33,162 bases of DNA from Minwuia thermotolerans (GTDB lineage: Bacteria; Pseudomonadota; Alphaproteobacteria; Minwuiales; Minwuiaceae), in assembly GCF_002924445.1 (NCBI RefSeq), contig NZ_PIGG01000011.1:1-33162 (forward strand). Direction: 5' to 3'. The position numbers and the translations under genes were made by a program. The notes under the pieces are model-generated. The model saw nothing but the letters and a program-made list of their open reading frames with translations. It had not been told where the DNA came from and ran no database searches. Numbering within the stretch: position 1 is the stretch's first letter; each line of letters begins with the position of its first letter. Shown in pieces: positions 17,730 through 25,524 of the stretch.

Positions 17730-18545
17730 CTACTCGCTGACTTCTCCGCTTTCGTCATCCTCGCCGTCATCCGGTAACACCAGTTCGTTCTGCGCCTTGT
17801 TTTGTCCATGAAGCGAAACCGGGTCCGTGGGATCACCCTCAGCTCGGTAGACCTTGAAGACATGCTCGCAGCCCGCATTCGGGTTTGGCACCTGCGTCGT
17901 CGCGAGTTGGTTTGTGCGCAGATCGAAGCTGTAGGCGACAATCATCTGATCGACCTCGCGCCGTGTGATTTCCCCGATTTCGATGAGCCCTGCATCGACG
18001 GGATGATCGGCCGGAAGAATCAGCGTGCGGTGATGCGCCGTGCCATCCACGAGAGCGAACGGCGTGGGCAAGACATACATCTTGCGGTCCCGGACAAGAA
18101 TATCGCCATACGTGCCAAACCCGCGGAAGCTCTTGTTCTTGTGTACGTAGTCGTTGTCGGCATTGAGAAAGCTACCATGGCAAAGAACGAGATCGAGCAC
18201 AGGATACTTGTTGCCATCCGGGTCTTTCGGATAGCGGCCGAAGACATAGTAGACCTGCCGCCCGTTGTGCTCCCCGCAGGGAACCTGACTATTAGAATCG
18301 TAGCTGGCCTCGCGGCCCGGATAGGCGAGCCCTTTGAGCTCATAGCCCTCCGGGGAATGGACCATCCGGAAATCAGGATAGGTGTTACGGCCCGGCAGAT
18401 CGTAATGTAGCTGCATGCCGTCGAGGCGCCGCTTGAACCAATTCTGAAAGTGAAACTCCTTGTCGGTACGCCCTTCCCGCTCAATTAACTGACCGTCACG
18501 TATAGCCTCAACACACAGTTTGAAGATGGCAGTTACATTCGTCAC
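17730..18545 (-). CDS. PD-(D/E)XK restriction endonuclease-like protein
   Basis: A 271-residue protein with a clear PD-(D/E)XK nuclease pattern: Glu30 in an N-terminal helix ('RTDKEFHFQNWFKRR'), Pro57-Asp58 in 'NTYPDFRMV' and Glu69-Leu70-Lys71 in 'EGYELKGL'. The following 'YDSNSQVPCGEHNGRQVYYVFG' is also typical of type II restriction enzymes. Start GTG at 18545. It begins 2 bases after the methyltransferase stop and ends 19 bases before the OLD-like gene start, so the four are surely one operon. With the methyltransferase it would make a restriction-modification pair. The recognition sequence is unknown. The tail is acidic ('PDDGEDDESGEVSE'). Confidence 0.8.
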   Translation of the reverse strand: MTNVTAIFKLCVEAIRDGQLIEREGRTDKEFHFQNWFKRRLDGMQLHYDLPGRNTYPDFRMVHSPEGYELKGLAYPGREASYDSNSQVPCGEHNGRQVYYVFGRYPKDPDGNKYPVLDLVLCHGSFLNADNDYVHKNKSFRGFGTYGDILVRDRKMYVLPTPFALVDGTAHHRTLILPADHPVDAGLIEIGEITRREVDQMIVAYSFDLRTNQLATTQVPNPNAGCEHVFKVYRAEGDPTDPVSLHGQNKAQNELVLPDDGEDDESGEVSE

Positions 18546-18547
18546 GA

Positions 18548-20800
18548 TTAGTCTCGCTCCGCATTTGTGCTGATCTCTTTGCTGCCGGCAGCATGCAACT
18601 CCGCAATAAGCGCCTCAATCTCACCGTTTGCGTTATCCAGCGAGGAGAGGGCCGCGTCCATCTCATGCGAAATAGAAAGCTGTCGAAGCAATTGTGCCAT
18701 GACGATGACGCGCACGTCGTTGCGGCTCAGACGGCGCCCGGAGCCGCGAAGGCGCTGAACCTGCTCGGCAGCGACCGGCGAAATAGTGCCCCACAAATCG
18801 CCGTTCCAGCGATGCGGTGTCAGCTGCGTGCGCTTCCGGCAGACGATGATTATGTCCAGGTCGATCGGTTCCCGCGCCTGATGCTTGGGCATGGCGACCG
18901 ACATTTCAGACTTTATTGGGTGCGCCGCCGTTATTCCAAAACCGGCCTCCATCAGTGCCTTGAGGACGGCGTGCCATCCTTCCGGGCGTGAGTGGTGGTA
19001 GGTGAACGCGAGAATCCCATCGTCATTGAGGACGCGGTACGCCTCCGTCCACACGGCGCGCAGGCGATCTGTGAAAGCACCTACATCGGCGTTCTGAACT
19101 TCGTCCTCACTGCGAGTCGTGTCGGCTTGCCAGTGCCCGTTGGCGCCAAGTATGTGCCGCTGCCACACGTGGAAAAAATCGGCGAGCTGGGAGTAGTGAA
19201 CGTTATCGAAGAACGGCGGGTCAGTAATGATCGCATCCACCACGCCATCCGGCAGATCGGTAGCGCTCGAATCGCCACAGGACAGATAGACGCGCTTACC
19301 TTCGGCGAAGGCAGAATAGCTCTCAGCCACAGGAAACCCGATCTTCTCGGAGAGGCCGAAAACTTTTTCATTGCCCTTGCGGCCGGGAGCCGGCAATCGA
19401 ATCTCGAAAGGGTCGTCGGCGTAATCGAGGGCGCGCCTGATCCTGCCTTCAAACATGGTCGAGAATGCACCTGAACTCTTCGGAGTGCCCCACAGGTTGG
19501 CTTCCAGCGGCACGCGTTCGGGCTTGAGAATGTGATGGGCAAACATGTGCCGGACGGCGCCAGTCCCCTCGCCCTTGTAGGAGGCGAACATATTGTTGAA
19601 CTCAAGCGTGCCAGAGAGCAGGCAGGTGAACAGCTCGCGCAGAATCGGGTCTTCGATCTGCCTGATCCTGTCCGCCAGGACAGAAAGGCAAAGGAGTTGA
19701 CGCTCGTTGAACATCTCGTGCCAGTGCCGGTAATTGTAACCGAGCGCCTGGTTCGTGTTGTAGCCGGGCTCTATCGCAGCGACCGGATATGGGTTTTTGC
19801 GATTCCTCAGCGCCTTCTGCGCTTCGCCGTAGAGCGCCCGGTCCTCATCAGTTGCTGGCATGTACGCTTTGCTGCCCTCCGGCATAAGGACGAGCTTTGC
19901 ATAGAGCCGGTGTTCTGGCGGACGGCCGGTTTCGCGGATCGTCTTGGCAATTGGGAAAATGTGGGAACATTCCGGACAACTCGCCTTTTGCCCATTGGCC
20001 GGACCGGCCTGCGGGTCGAAAGTGGCGTAGCATGTACCGCAATGCGCTTCCCGGGCGTCATTGCGCACTTCGTTGATTGCACCGCAAGTGGGGCAGACCG
20101 CCTTGGCCTCGGGATATCGCTTCGGGTAAGCGTGCCGCGCGAAGATGTATGACGAAAACAAATCCACTGCCGTGTCGCACGCCGGACAATCGACCGTTTT
20201 CACCCAAAAATAATAGAGAACGTCAACTTCTCTGCCATCGGGCAGAGTCGCGCTGTAATACCGGCGAACCTGGTCAGCCACGTCACGTTCAATAGCCCGG
20301 TAAGTTTCGAGGATAGCTGGGCGGTCGTGAACCGCAAGCGCGTTCCTGACGAGGAAGTGGGCGACCGGATTAATGTCGCGTCCGATGGCGCGCGCTCCAA
20401 GCTTAGCGGTTTCGCCAATAGTCGTACCGCTGCCCATAAACGGATCAAAAACTACAGCATCCTTGATGCGAACAGGCTTGTAGAACAGGTCGAGCATGTC
20501 GGTGCCGGATGGCGCAAAGGCACCGAGAACTATGGCACGAAAGACTGTGCCAAGGCGCTGCGCCCACCACTTATGGATGTGATAAAGAGGTCGATTAATT
20601 TCTTTGCGCCAACTCTCGATCTGGGCAATGTCGCTCAACGCCTCAAAAGGGAAGGCCATGTCTTCAAGAGCACGCGGGCCGGGCGCTACGACGAGCGGGA
20701 TCGTCACCGATTCGGGGCTCTGCAAAGGTAATGGCAGTGCGTCTAAGCCTTTCGGATCATCCCATTGCGATCGGGCTCCCGAACCCGCAGTTACACGCAT
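18548..20800 (-). CDS. DNA methyltransferase, DUF1156-like type
   Basis: A 750-residue SAM-dependent DNA methyltransferase, probably of adenine N6. The SAM-binding motif 'DPFMGSGTT' (119-127) precedes the catalytic 'DPPF' (527-530), an alpha-type order with a very long insert between. The insert carries four CxxC pairs (Cys205/208, 236/239, 254/257, 275/278), likely two zinc sites. The 'INRPLYHIHKWWAQRLGTVFRAI' segment (69-91) matches the conserved start of DUF1156-related methylases. ATG 20800 has GGAAAGG nine bases upstream; an alternative start at 20659 ('MAFPFEALSD') would give 703 residues and begins where relatives usually do. In the cluster it should protect host DNA from the nuclease encoded next. 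Confidence 0.85.
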   Translation of the reverse strand: MRVTAGSGARSQWDDPKGLDALPLPLQSPESVTIPLVVAPGPRALEDMAFPFEALSDIAQIESWRKEINRPLYHIHKWWAQRLGTVFRAIVLGAFAPSGTDMLDLFYKPVRIKDAVVFDPFMGSGTTIGETAKLGARAIGRDINPVAHFLVRNALAVHDRPAILETYRAIERDVADQVRRYYSATLPDGREVDVLYYFWVKTVDCPACDTAVDLFSSYIFARHAYPKRYPEAKAVCPTCGAINEVRNDAREAHCGTCYATFDPQAGPANGQKASCPECSHIFPIAKTIRETGRPPEHRLYAKLVLMPEGSKAYMPATDEDRALYGEAQKALRNRKNPYPVAAIEPGYNTNQALGYNYRHWHEMFNERQLLCLSVLADRIRQIEDPILRELFTCLLSGTLEFNNMFASYKGEGTGAVRHMFAHHILKPERVPLEANLWGTPKSSGAFSTMFEGRIRRALDYADDPFEIRLPAPGRKGNEKVFGLSEKIGFPVAESYSAFAEGKRVYLSCGDSSATDLPDGVVDAIITDPPFFDNVHYSQLADFFHVWQRHILGANGHWQADTTRSEDEVQNADVGAFTDRLRAVWTEAYRVLNDDGILAFTYHHSRPEGWHAVLKALMEAGFGITAAHPIKSEMSVAMPKHQAREPIDLDIIIVCRKRTQLTPHRWNGDLWGTISPVAAEQVQRLRGSGRRLSRNDVRVIVMAQLLRQLSISHEMDAALSSLDNANGEIEALIAELHAAGSKEISTNAERD

Positions 20801-20891
20801 GTCCGACTACCTTTCCGGGCATGCCGAAGGTACGACCACAGTCGATACTGATGGTCTTGATCTAGAAGCAGCATTTCCCTCGGAGCCATGT

Positions 20892-21080
20892 TCACTTTCG
20901 GTCGCTTCCCTTAAACTTGAGCATGAGTTGCTGCCCTTCGTGTTTGTCTAAAAACTCCTGCAACGCATACCGCACCACATATTGGAGCGACAGTGGCGGC
21001 CGGTGAGACTGAGCAATATGGCGTAGAGCCTCATACTCCTCTCGCTCAACGGATACCGAGAAGCGCTTCATCTCCGTCAT
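20892..21080 (-). CDS. Ribbon-helix-helix DNA-binding protein
   Basis: A 62-residue protein with the Arc/CopG ribbon-helix-helix pattern: beta strand 'KRFSVSVER', helix 'EEYEALRHIAQSH' and helix 'SLQYVVRYALQEFLDKHEGQ'. It lies 91 bases ahead of the methyltransferase on the same strand. Such proteins act as dimers, usually as repressors of their own operon, so it is a candidate controller of the defence genes. TAGGG stands upstream of ATG 21080. Three copies of GGC(N)ACACAA lie just upstream and are candidate binding sites. The fold is well supported; the role is inferred. Confidence 0.72.
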   Translation of the reverse strand: MTEMKRFSVSVEREEYEALRHIAQSHRPPLSLQYVVRYALQEFLDKHEGQQLMLKFKGSDRK

Positions 21081-21120
21081 TCTAGCCCTACCAAGGTTGC
21101 TACCTCGTCCACCATACACA

Positions 21121-21203
21121 GGCTACACAATTTCGCACCAGAATGCACCAAAAAGGGCGCGGCGCACACAACTTTTTGCATGAATGATGATTGGCGTACA
21201 CAA
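21121..21203. promoter_or_regulatory. Direct repeats upstream of the RHH gene
   Basis: GGCTACACAA (21121-21130), GGCGCACACAA (21161-21171) and GGCGTACACAA (21193-21203) are direct repeats in the promoter region of the ribbon-helix-helix gene, 40 and 32 bases apart. Read on the minus strand, the motif is TTGTGT(A/G)CGCC or close to it. It is a plausible operator array for the neighbouring regulator; this is inference. It also lies just past the stop of the resolvase gene. Confidence 0.5.
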
Positions 21204-21230
21204 CATCAGCCCGCACCTTGATCAACGGCA

Positions 21231-21803
21231 CTAGGTACTCTCGAACGCAGCCGACGCCTTCACCACCCGGCTGATTGTCGCCGGATGCACGTCGAAGACC
21301 CGAGCCATCTGACTGGCGGTGCGTCGGCCCGAGCGAACGGCCTCGATTGCCTCGCGCTGCTGTTCGGCGGTCAACTTCGGCCGGCGGCCGCCTACTCTGC
21401 CTTCCTTGCGGGCGCGTTCGAGGCCGGCCCGTGTCCGCTCGCGAATCATCTCACGCTCGAATTCGGCGAAGGAGCCGAGCATCTGCATGAGCATACGGCC
21501 GCCGGGCGACGTCGTATCGATCGACTCTGTCAGGGACCGGAAGCCGGCGCCGGCCGCATCGAGCTTTTCCATGATGAACAGGAGATCGCGCAATGAGCGG
21601 GAGAGCCGGTCCAACTTCCAGACGACAACCACGTCGCCCGCCCGCAGATAGTCCAGGAGCTTTTGGAGCTCCGGCCGATCCCATCGGCCGCCGGAGGCGG
21701 CTTCCTGATAGATCGTCTCACATCCCGCCTCCCGAAGGGCGGTCACCTGAGCCGTAGTATTCTGATCGTCGGATTTGGAAACGCGAGCATACCCAATGAG
21801 CAC
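21231..21803 (-). CDS. Serine resolvase/invertase
   Basis: A 190-residue serine recombinase of the Tn3 resolvase/invertase type. It shows the catalytic Ser in 'GYARVSKSD', 'WKLDRLSRSLRDL', 'GGRMLMQMLGSFAEFEREMI', and a C-terminal helix-turn-helix ('SGRRTASQMARVFDVHPATIS'). Length and motifs are complete, so it should be active. The start is GTG at 21803; no strong Shine-Dalgarno sequence is seen. No Tn3-type transposase is next to it, so it is a stand-alone recombinase, either for multimer resolution or DNA inversion. Its target sites probably lie in the 21804-21935 gap, which contains TTGCA...TGCAA repeats and the palindrome CGGGGCCCCG at 21868-21877. Confidence 0.9.
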   Translation of the reverse strand: MLIGYARVSKSDDQNTTAQVTALREAGCETIYQEAASGGRWDRPELQKLLDYLRAGDVVVVWKLDRLSRSLRDLLFIMEKLDAAGAGFRSLTESIDTTSPGGRMLMQMLGSFAEFEREMIRERTRAGLERARKEGRVGGRRPKLTAEQQREAIEAVRSGRRTASQMARVFDVHPATISRVVKASAAFEST

Positions 21804-21935
21804 TCGAAAATACTTTCATAAACCAATTGCATATCAAAAACCTTCTGCAATCAGTTTACGCAAATATCGGGGCCCCGGAAACGCTGACATCGTGCAGTGC
21901 AGCATTTCTACCTATTGAAACGGTCGTTATTTCAA

Positions 21936-23930
21936 TCAATCCAGCCGAGGCGGTTTGGGCAGCCCGTCCTCCGTCAATTCGTATTCCGGGGCGGCCTCGC
22001 TCTTGGGTTCGGGCTTGGCCGTTTTTTCATTCTGCCCCTGACCCCCTTCTTCGCTGAGCGCCGGTTCCGTTTCGGCCGGTTCTTCCGGCTCCTCCGGCAC
22101 CTGCTTGCGCATGGCCTCGTTCTGGGTTTTGAGCTCTTCGAGCGTCAAACCGTCGATCGGCCACGGTTCCCGTTCCCGCACAGGCACGTCGCCCAAGCGT
22201 GCTTTCGCATTGGCCACCATCTTCTTGGCGCTTTCGCTCTCGTCCCAGAACATCGGCATACGCGCACGGATCGGTTTGTGCCCCTGAAACCGCAGAATCA
22301 CGTCATCGCGGAAGGCGCCACCGATCAGCTCGTTCGGCGCGGCCAGCGGCGTTCGATTGCCCCACAGGTCCGGATGCTCGCCCAGCAGATCGGAGATGTA
22401 CTGCGCCGTGCCGAGATCGTTGGGCCGGAAAAACATCTGCGCCCTGGAGTTGGCGATCAACGTCTCCCAGCGGGGATAGACATTACGGAGTTGGGAGAGG
22501 TCCTGCGCCAGGAGCCACAGGCGGATATTCGCACCACGGGCAATTGAGATCGCATCCTCAACGATCCGCATGTAGCCGAGCTGGGGCAGCTCATCGAACA
22601 GAAACAGAAACGGCCACTGCCCCTCCGGCGTCGCTGGAGACTGGTTGCCCCGCGCCTCCCGTTCGACGTAGCGACGATGCGCCATCACCCCTTGCAGCAT
22701 CATGCCGAGCACCACCCGCAAAACCGAGCTGTACATGTCGATTTGCTCGGCCGGCACCACAACGAACACCGTATGAGCGTCTCCGGTGATCGCCGTATTG
22801 TCGTCTTCGAGCCAGAAGCCCGGCTTGTCCTCGACGCCCTGCGAATACATCCACCAGCGCATGTGGTCGTCGCCGGCGATCGTATGCGGATGGAGGCCGT
22901 GGCTGGTGCCGCGGGTCGCCCGCATCACCTTGGGGGAGCGCCAGATTTCAAGCTGCGTGCGCAGCGTATGCGTGATCGACGTGCGCATGCTCTCATGCAC
23001 ATCGAGCAGCGTGGCGCCAAGCTCGCGCAGCCGCTCTTCATCGCTGTCCTTGAGTTTTTGGATCAGCGCATCCCGCCGATCCTCGTCGAGATGGAGAAGG
23101 CGCGTCACCTCCCGGATATTCCGCTGGCGCGGCGGATAGGTGTGATAGACGTAGAAGATCAGCGCGGTGACCAGATCTTTCGCCGTGTTGTCCCAGAACG
23201 GCTCCTTCCCCATGGGCACGATCAGCAGCTCGGCAAGCTGGCGCGCGTTGTCCCAGATCACGTCCGCATCCTCGTCGGGCAGCGGCGTCAGCATGTCCAT
23301 CGGATTGAAGCAATCCGTATCCGGGTCCTCGGGCGCGAACTTGAAGACCTTGCCGTACCAGTCGCGCCGCCATGCCGTCTTCCGGTACAGTTCGCCCTTC
23401 GGATCGAAGACGACCGTCGGCCCTTCGTAGTTATAGAGGTTGCGCAGAATGAAGGCTTGGCCCTTACCCGCGCCGGTCGGGGCCACGGTCAGCAAATGCC
23501 CATCGCCCGAAAAGACCACCGGTGCGAATGATTGCTCTCCCTTGCGGCTGAGTTCCGCCGGAATTGGGAAATTGCCGATATGAAGCATGTCCATGCGCTC
23601 GTCCGTCCGGCCACGGCACATGGGCGTCTCCCGAAACTCCAGGAACGTCATCCAGGCTTCGGACTTGCCCAGGTCCTTGATGCGCGCCTGCCATGCGGGA
23701 TCGAGCTTCGGCAGGATCACGTTCTGCAGCACCCGCTCCAGTTCGCCCTTGTCGCGCTGAATGATCTTCTGCCGCAGGAGCATCTTCGACGTGCGATCCA
23801 CCGGCATGTCGTGGATCAGGTCCAGCAAGGCCCGCATCGGGGCCTCTAGACCTTGGCGGAAGTTCTCGGCTTCCTCTGCCTCTTGCCGTCTTTTGTTGCC
23901 GCCGCCCCCAAACAACTTGCCGAACACCAT
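21936..23930 (-). CDS. VirD4/TraG-type coupling protein
   Basis: A 664-residue type IV secretion coupling ATPase that would feed relaxase-bound DNA to a transfer channel. Walker A 'APTGAGKGQ' (150-158) has the GKG form common in VirD4 proteins; 'TVVFDPKGELYRKTA' and Walker B 'FLFLFDELPQLGYM' follow, and 'LLAQDLSQLRNVYP' matches the family motif after Walker B. The N-terminal 150 residues are charged and helical, without any obvious membrane segment, unlike classical VirD4. The C-terminal 80 residues are acidic and Pro-rich. ATG 23930 follows GGGAGAGAG. Longer frames upstream run into the divergent leader of the ArdC gene and look like chance. No relaxase or VirB-type genes are visible nearby, so they lie outside the window or are supplied elsewhere. 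Confidence 0.88.
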   Translation of the reverse strand: MVFGKLFGGGGNKRRQEAEEAENFRQGLEAPMRALLDLIHDMPVDRTSKMLLRQKIIQRDKGELERVLQNVILPKLDPAWQARIKDLGKSEAWMTFLEFRETPMCRGRTDERMDMLHIGNFPIPAELSRKGEQSFAPVVFSGDGHLLTVAPTGAGKGQAFILRNLYNYEGPTVVFDPKGELYRKTAWRRDWYGKVFKFAPEDPDTDCFNPMDMLTPLPDEDADVIWDNARQLAELLIVPMGKEPFWDNTAKDLVTALIFYVYHTYPPRQRNIREVTRLLHLDEDRRDALIQKLKDSDEERLRELGATLLDVHESMRTSITHTLRTQLEIWRSPKVMRATRGTSHGLHPHTIAGDDHMRWWMYSQGVEDKPGFWLEDDNTAITGDAHTVFVVVPAEQIDMYSSVLRVVLGMMLQGVMAHRRYVEREARGNQSPATPEGQWPFLFLFDELPQLGYMRIVEDAISIARGANIRLWLLAQDLSQLRNVYPRWETLIANSRAQMFFRPNDLGTAQYISDLLGEHPDLWGNRTPLAAPNELIGGAFRDDVILRFQGHKPIRARMPMFWDESESAKKMVANAKARLGDVPVREREPWPIDGLTLEELKTQNEAMRKQVPEEPEEPAETEPALSEEGGQGQNEKTAKPEPKSEAAPEYELTEDGLPKPPRLD

Positions 23931-24463
23931 ATGCTCTCTCCCCCGCGTCGCCTCCAATTGCCAATACTGACGAAACCATAGCTGCCCCGATCCGGGATCG
24001 CCAGTTTCCGGCGGCTTGAGACAAGTCGAAAATCGCCCCGCACGGCGTTTCGGCGGGCGTCGATGTTGGTGGGCAAAACACCCACCGCGTAACGGCGGGC
24101 AAACACGTCCCGTCACGGCATCGCGCGGCTCCGGTTGGTCACGTCTGGCTGACGGCGGTGCCTTCGGCATCTTGGTCGGGTGTCGCATTTCCTTTCCAGC
24201 TTGAGCAGCACGACCGCAGGCCTTCCTCATGGGTGGCGTGCCTGGCAGGGACGCCGTACCCGGCAACGGGGCTGCGGGACTTTCTTCCCCGCGAGGCTTC
24301 GCCTGCTTCCTCGCGCCCGCTGCGCTCCAAGAAAGACCCGCTTCCCCGTCTCCCGCTTCGCTCCCGCCCGTCGGGTGCCGCGCCCGGCTTCACCCCTGCC
24401 TTTCCGGCAGCCATCGGAAGGCCGCGGCGGTCGCGGCCTCGCAAACCGGAAAGGAGCGAAGCC
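23931..24463. other. Divergent intergenic region
   Basis: This 533-base gap separates the coupling-protein and ArdC genes, which point away from each other. Several open frames cross it, but none shows a domain. It must hold both promoters; I see no clear sigma-70 boxes in this GC-rich DNA. The last 65 bases contain the nested stem-loops described separately. Confidence 0.4.
24399..24456 (+). promoter_or_regulatory. Nested hairpin leader of ardC-like gene
   Basis: An outer perfect 9-bp stem pairs CCTTTCCGG (24399-24407) with CCGGAAAGG (24446-24454). An inner perfect 8-bp stem pairs AGGCCGCG (24419-24426) with CGCGGCCT (24432-24439). The 3' arm of the outer stem contains most of the Shine-Dalgarno sequence AAGGAG (24451-24456) of the gene starting at 24464, so the fold would hide the ribosome binding site. 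Confidence 0.6.
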
Positions 24464-25390
24464 ATGACGACCAAGAGCAAAAAGCCCGACGTCTACACCC
24501 AGGTGACCAACAACATCATCGCCGCCATCGAGGCCGGCGCCGGCGACTGGCAGATGCCCTGGCACCGCAGTGGCGAGGGCCTCAACCGCCCCACCAACAT
24601 CGACACCGCCAACGCCTATCGCGGCGTGAACGTGGTCTCCCTCTGGGCCGCCGGCTACGCGAGGGGCTTCAGCACCGGGATCTGGGGCACGTACCGCCAG
24701 TGGCAGAAGAACGGTTGCCAGGTGCGCAAGGGCGAGAAGGCGAGCCTTGTGGTCTTCTATAAGGAGATCGAGATCGCCGACGACGAGCTGGAGAACGACG
24801 ACGGCAACTGGCAGACCGACAACAAGCGCCTCATCGCCAAGGCGTCCTGGGTCTTCAATGCGGACCAGGTGGACGGCTACGAGCCCGCGCCCCTGCCGGC
24901 GCCCGAGAATCCCGTCGAGCCCATCGACGCGGCGGAAGCCTTCGTCCGGGCGACCGGAGCGACCGTGAAGTACGGCGGCGAGCGCGCCTTCTACCGTCCC
25001 TCGGACGACATCATCCAAATGCCGGAGCGCGAGCGCTTCCTCGGCACCGAGACCAGCACGCCGACGGAAGGATTTTACAGCACCCTGCTCCATGAACTGA
25101 CCCACTGGAGTGGCGCCAAGCACCGCTGCAACCGGGAGTTCGGCAAGCGCTTCGGCGATCAGGCCTACGCCATGGAAGAGCTCGTGGCCGAACTTGGAGC
25201 GGCTTTCCTCTGCGCCGATCTGGGCATCAGCGTGACGCCGCGGCCGGACCACGCCGCCTACATCGAGAACTGGCTTCAGGTCCTCAAGGCCGACAAGAAG
25301 GCCATCTTCACCGCCGCCTCGAAGGCGGCTCAGGCCAGCGACTTCCTCGCTGGCCTTCAGGACCGGGCGCACACCGAGGCCGCCGCTTAG
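24464..25390 (+). CDS. ArdC-like antirestriction protein
   Basis: A 308-residue protein with an N-terminal DUF1738/ArdC single-strand DNA-binding part ('VYTQVTNNIIAAIEAGAGDWQ', 'RGVNVVSLWAAGYARGFS', 'WGTYRQWQKNGCQVRKGEKAS') and a C-terminal zincin-like metallopeptidase part with HELTH (210-214) and the downstream Glu region 'MEELVAELGAAFLCADLG'. In conjugative plasmids such proteins protect incoming single-stranded DNA from host restriction. ATG 24464 follows GGAAAGGAG. A 9-bp stem with no T run spans the stop codon (25376-25398). Its presence near the coupling protein fits a leading-region role in the new host. Longer in-frame extension upstream is GC-rich leader, not protein. Confidence 0.9.
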   Translation: MTTKSKKPDVYTQVTNNIIAAIEAGAGDWQMPWHRSGEGLNRPTNIDTANAYRGVNVVSLWAAGYARGFSTGIWGTYRQWQKNGCQVRKGEKASLVVFYKEIEIADDELENDDGNWQTDNKRLIAKASWVFNADQVDGYEPAPLPAPENPVEPIDAAEAFVRATGATVKYGGERAFYRPSDDIIQMPERERFLGTETSTPTEGFYSTLLHELTHWSGAKHRCNREFGKRFGDQAYAMEELVAELGAAFLCADLGISVTPRPDHAAYIENWLQVLKADKKAIFTAASKAAQASDFLAGLQDRAHTEAAA

Positions 25391-25479
25391 GCGGCCTCAC
25401 CAACAAAAACAATCGAAACACTTGAATAATTGGCGGCCGATTCTCACAACAAAATTACAATACACCTTCCTTTTCCACT

Positions 25480-25512
25480 ACGCCCTTCGGGAGCTGATGC
25501 CCGAAAGGGCGT
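25480..25512 (+). promoter_or_regulatory. Leader hairpin, copy 1
   Basis: ACGCCCTTCGGG (25480-25491) pairs with CCCGAAAGGGCGT (25500-25512), leaving one bulged A and an AGCTGATG loop. It stands 12 bases before the start codon of the first tandem membrane-protein gene. A second copy with the same loop lies before the paralogue; only the bulged base differs. Confidence 0.6.
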
Positions 25513-25524
25513 CAGATATCTATC

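Noticed and set aside
12324-21080. Calling the whole block a BREX, DISARM or PARIS system
   Set aside because: The hallmark genes (PglZ and BrxC; DrmA/B; AriA/AriB pair) are not present. Only the last two genes fit a named system, Gabija.
23931-24463. Open frames on both strands between coupling-protein and ArdC genes
   Set aside because: They are extensions or shadows with low-complexity Arg/Pro/Ser products and cross the hairpin leader.
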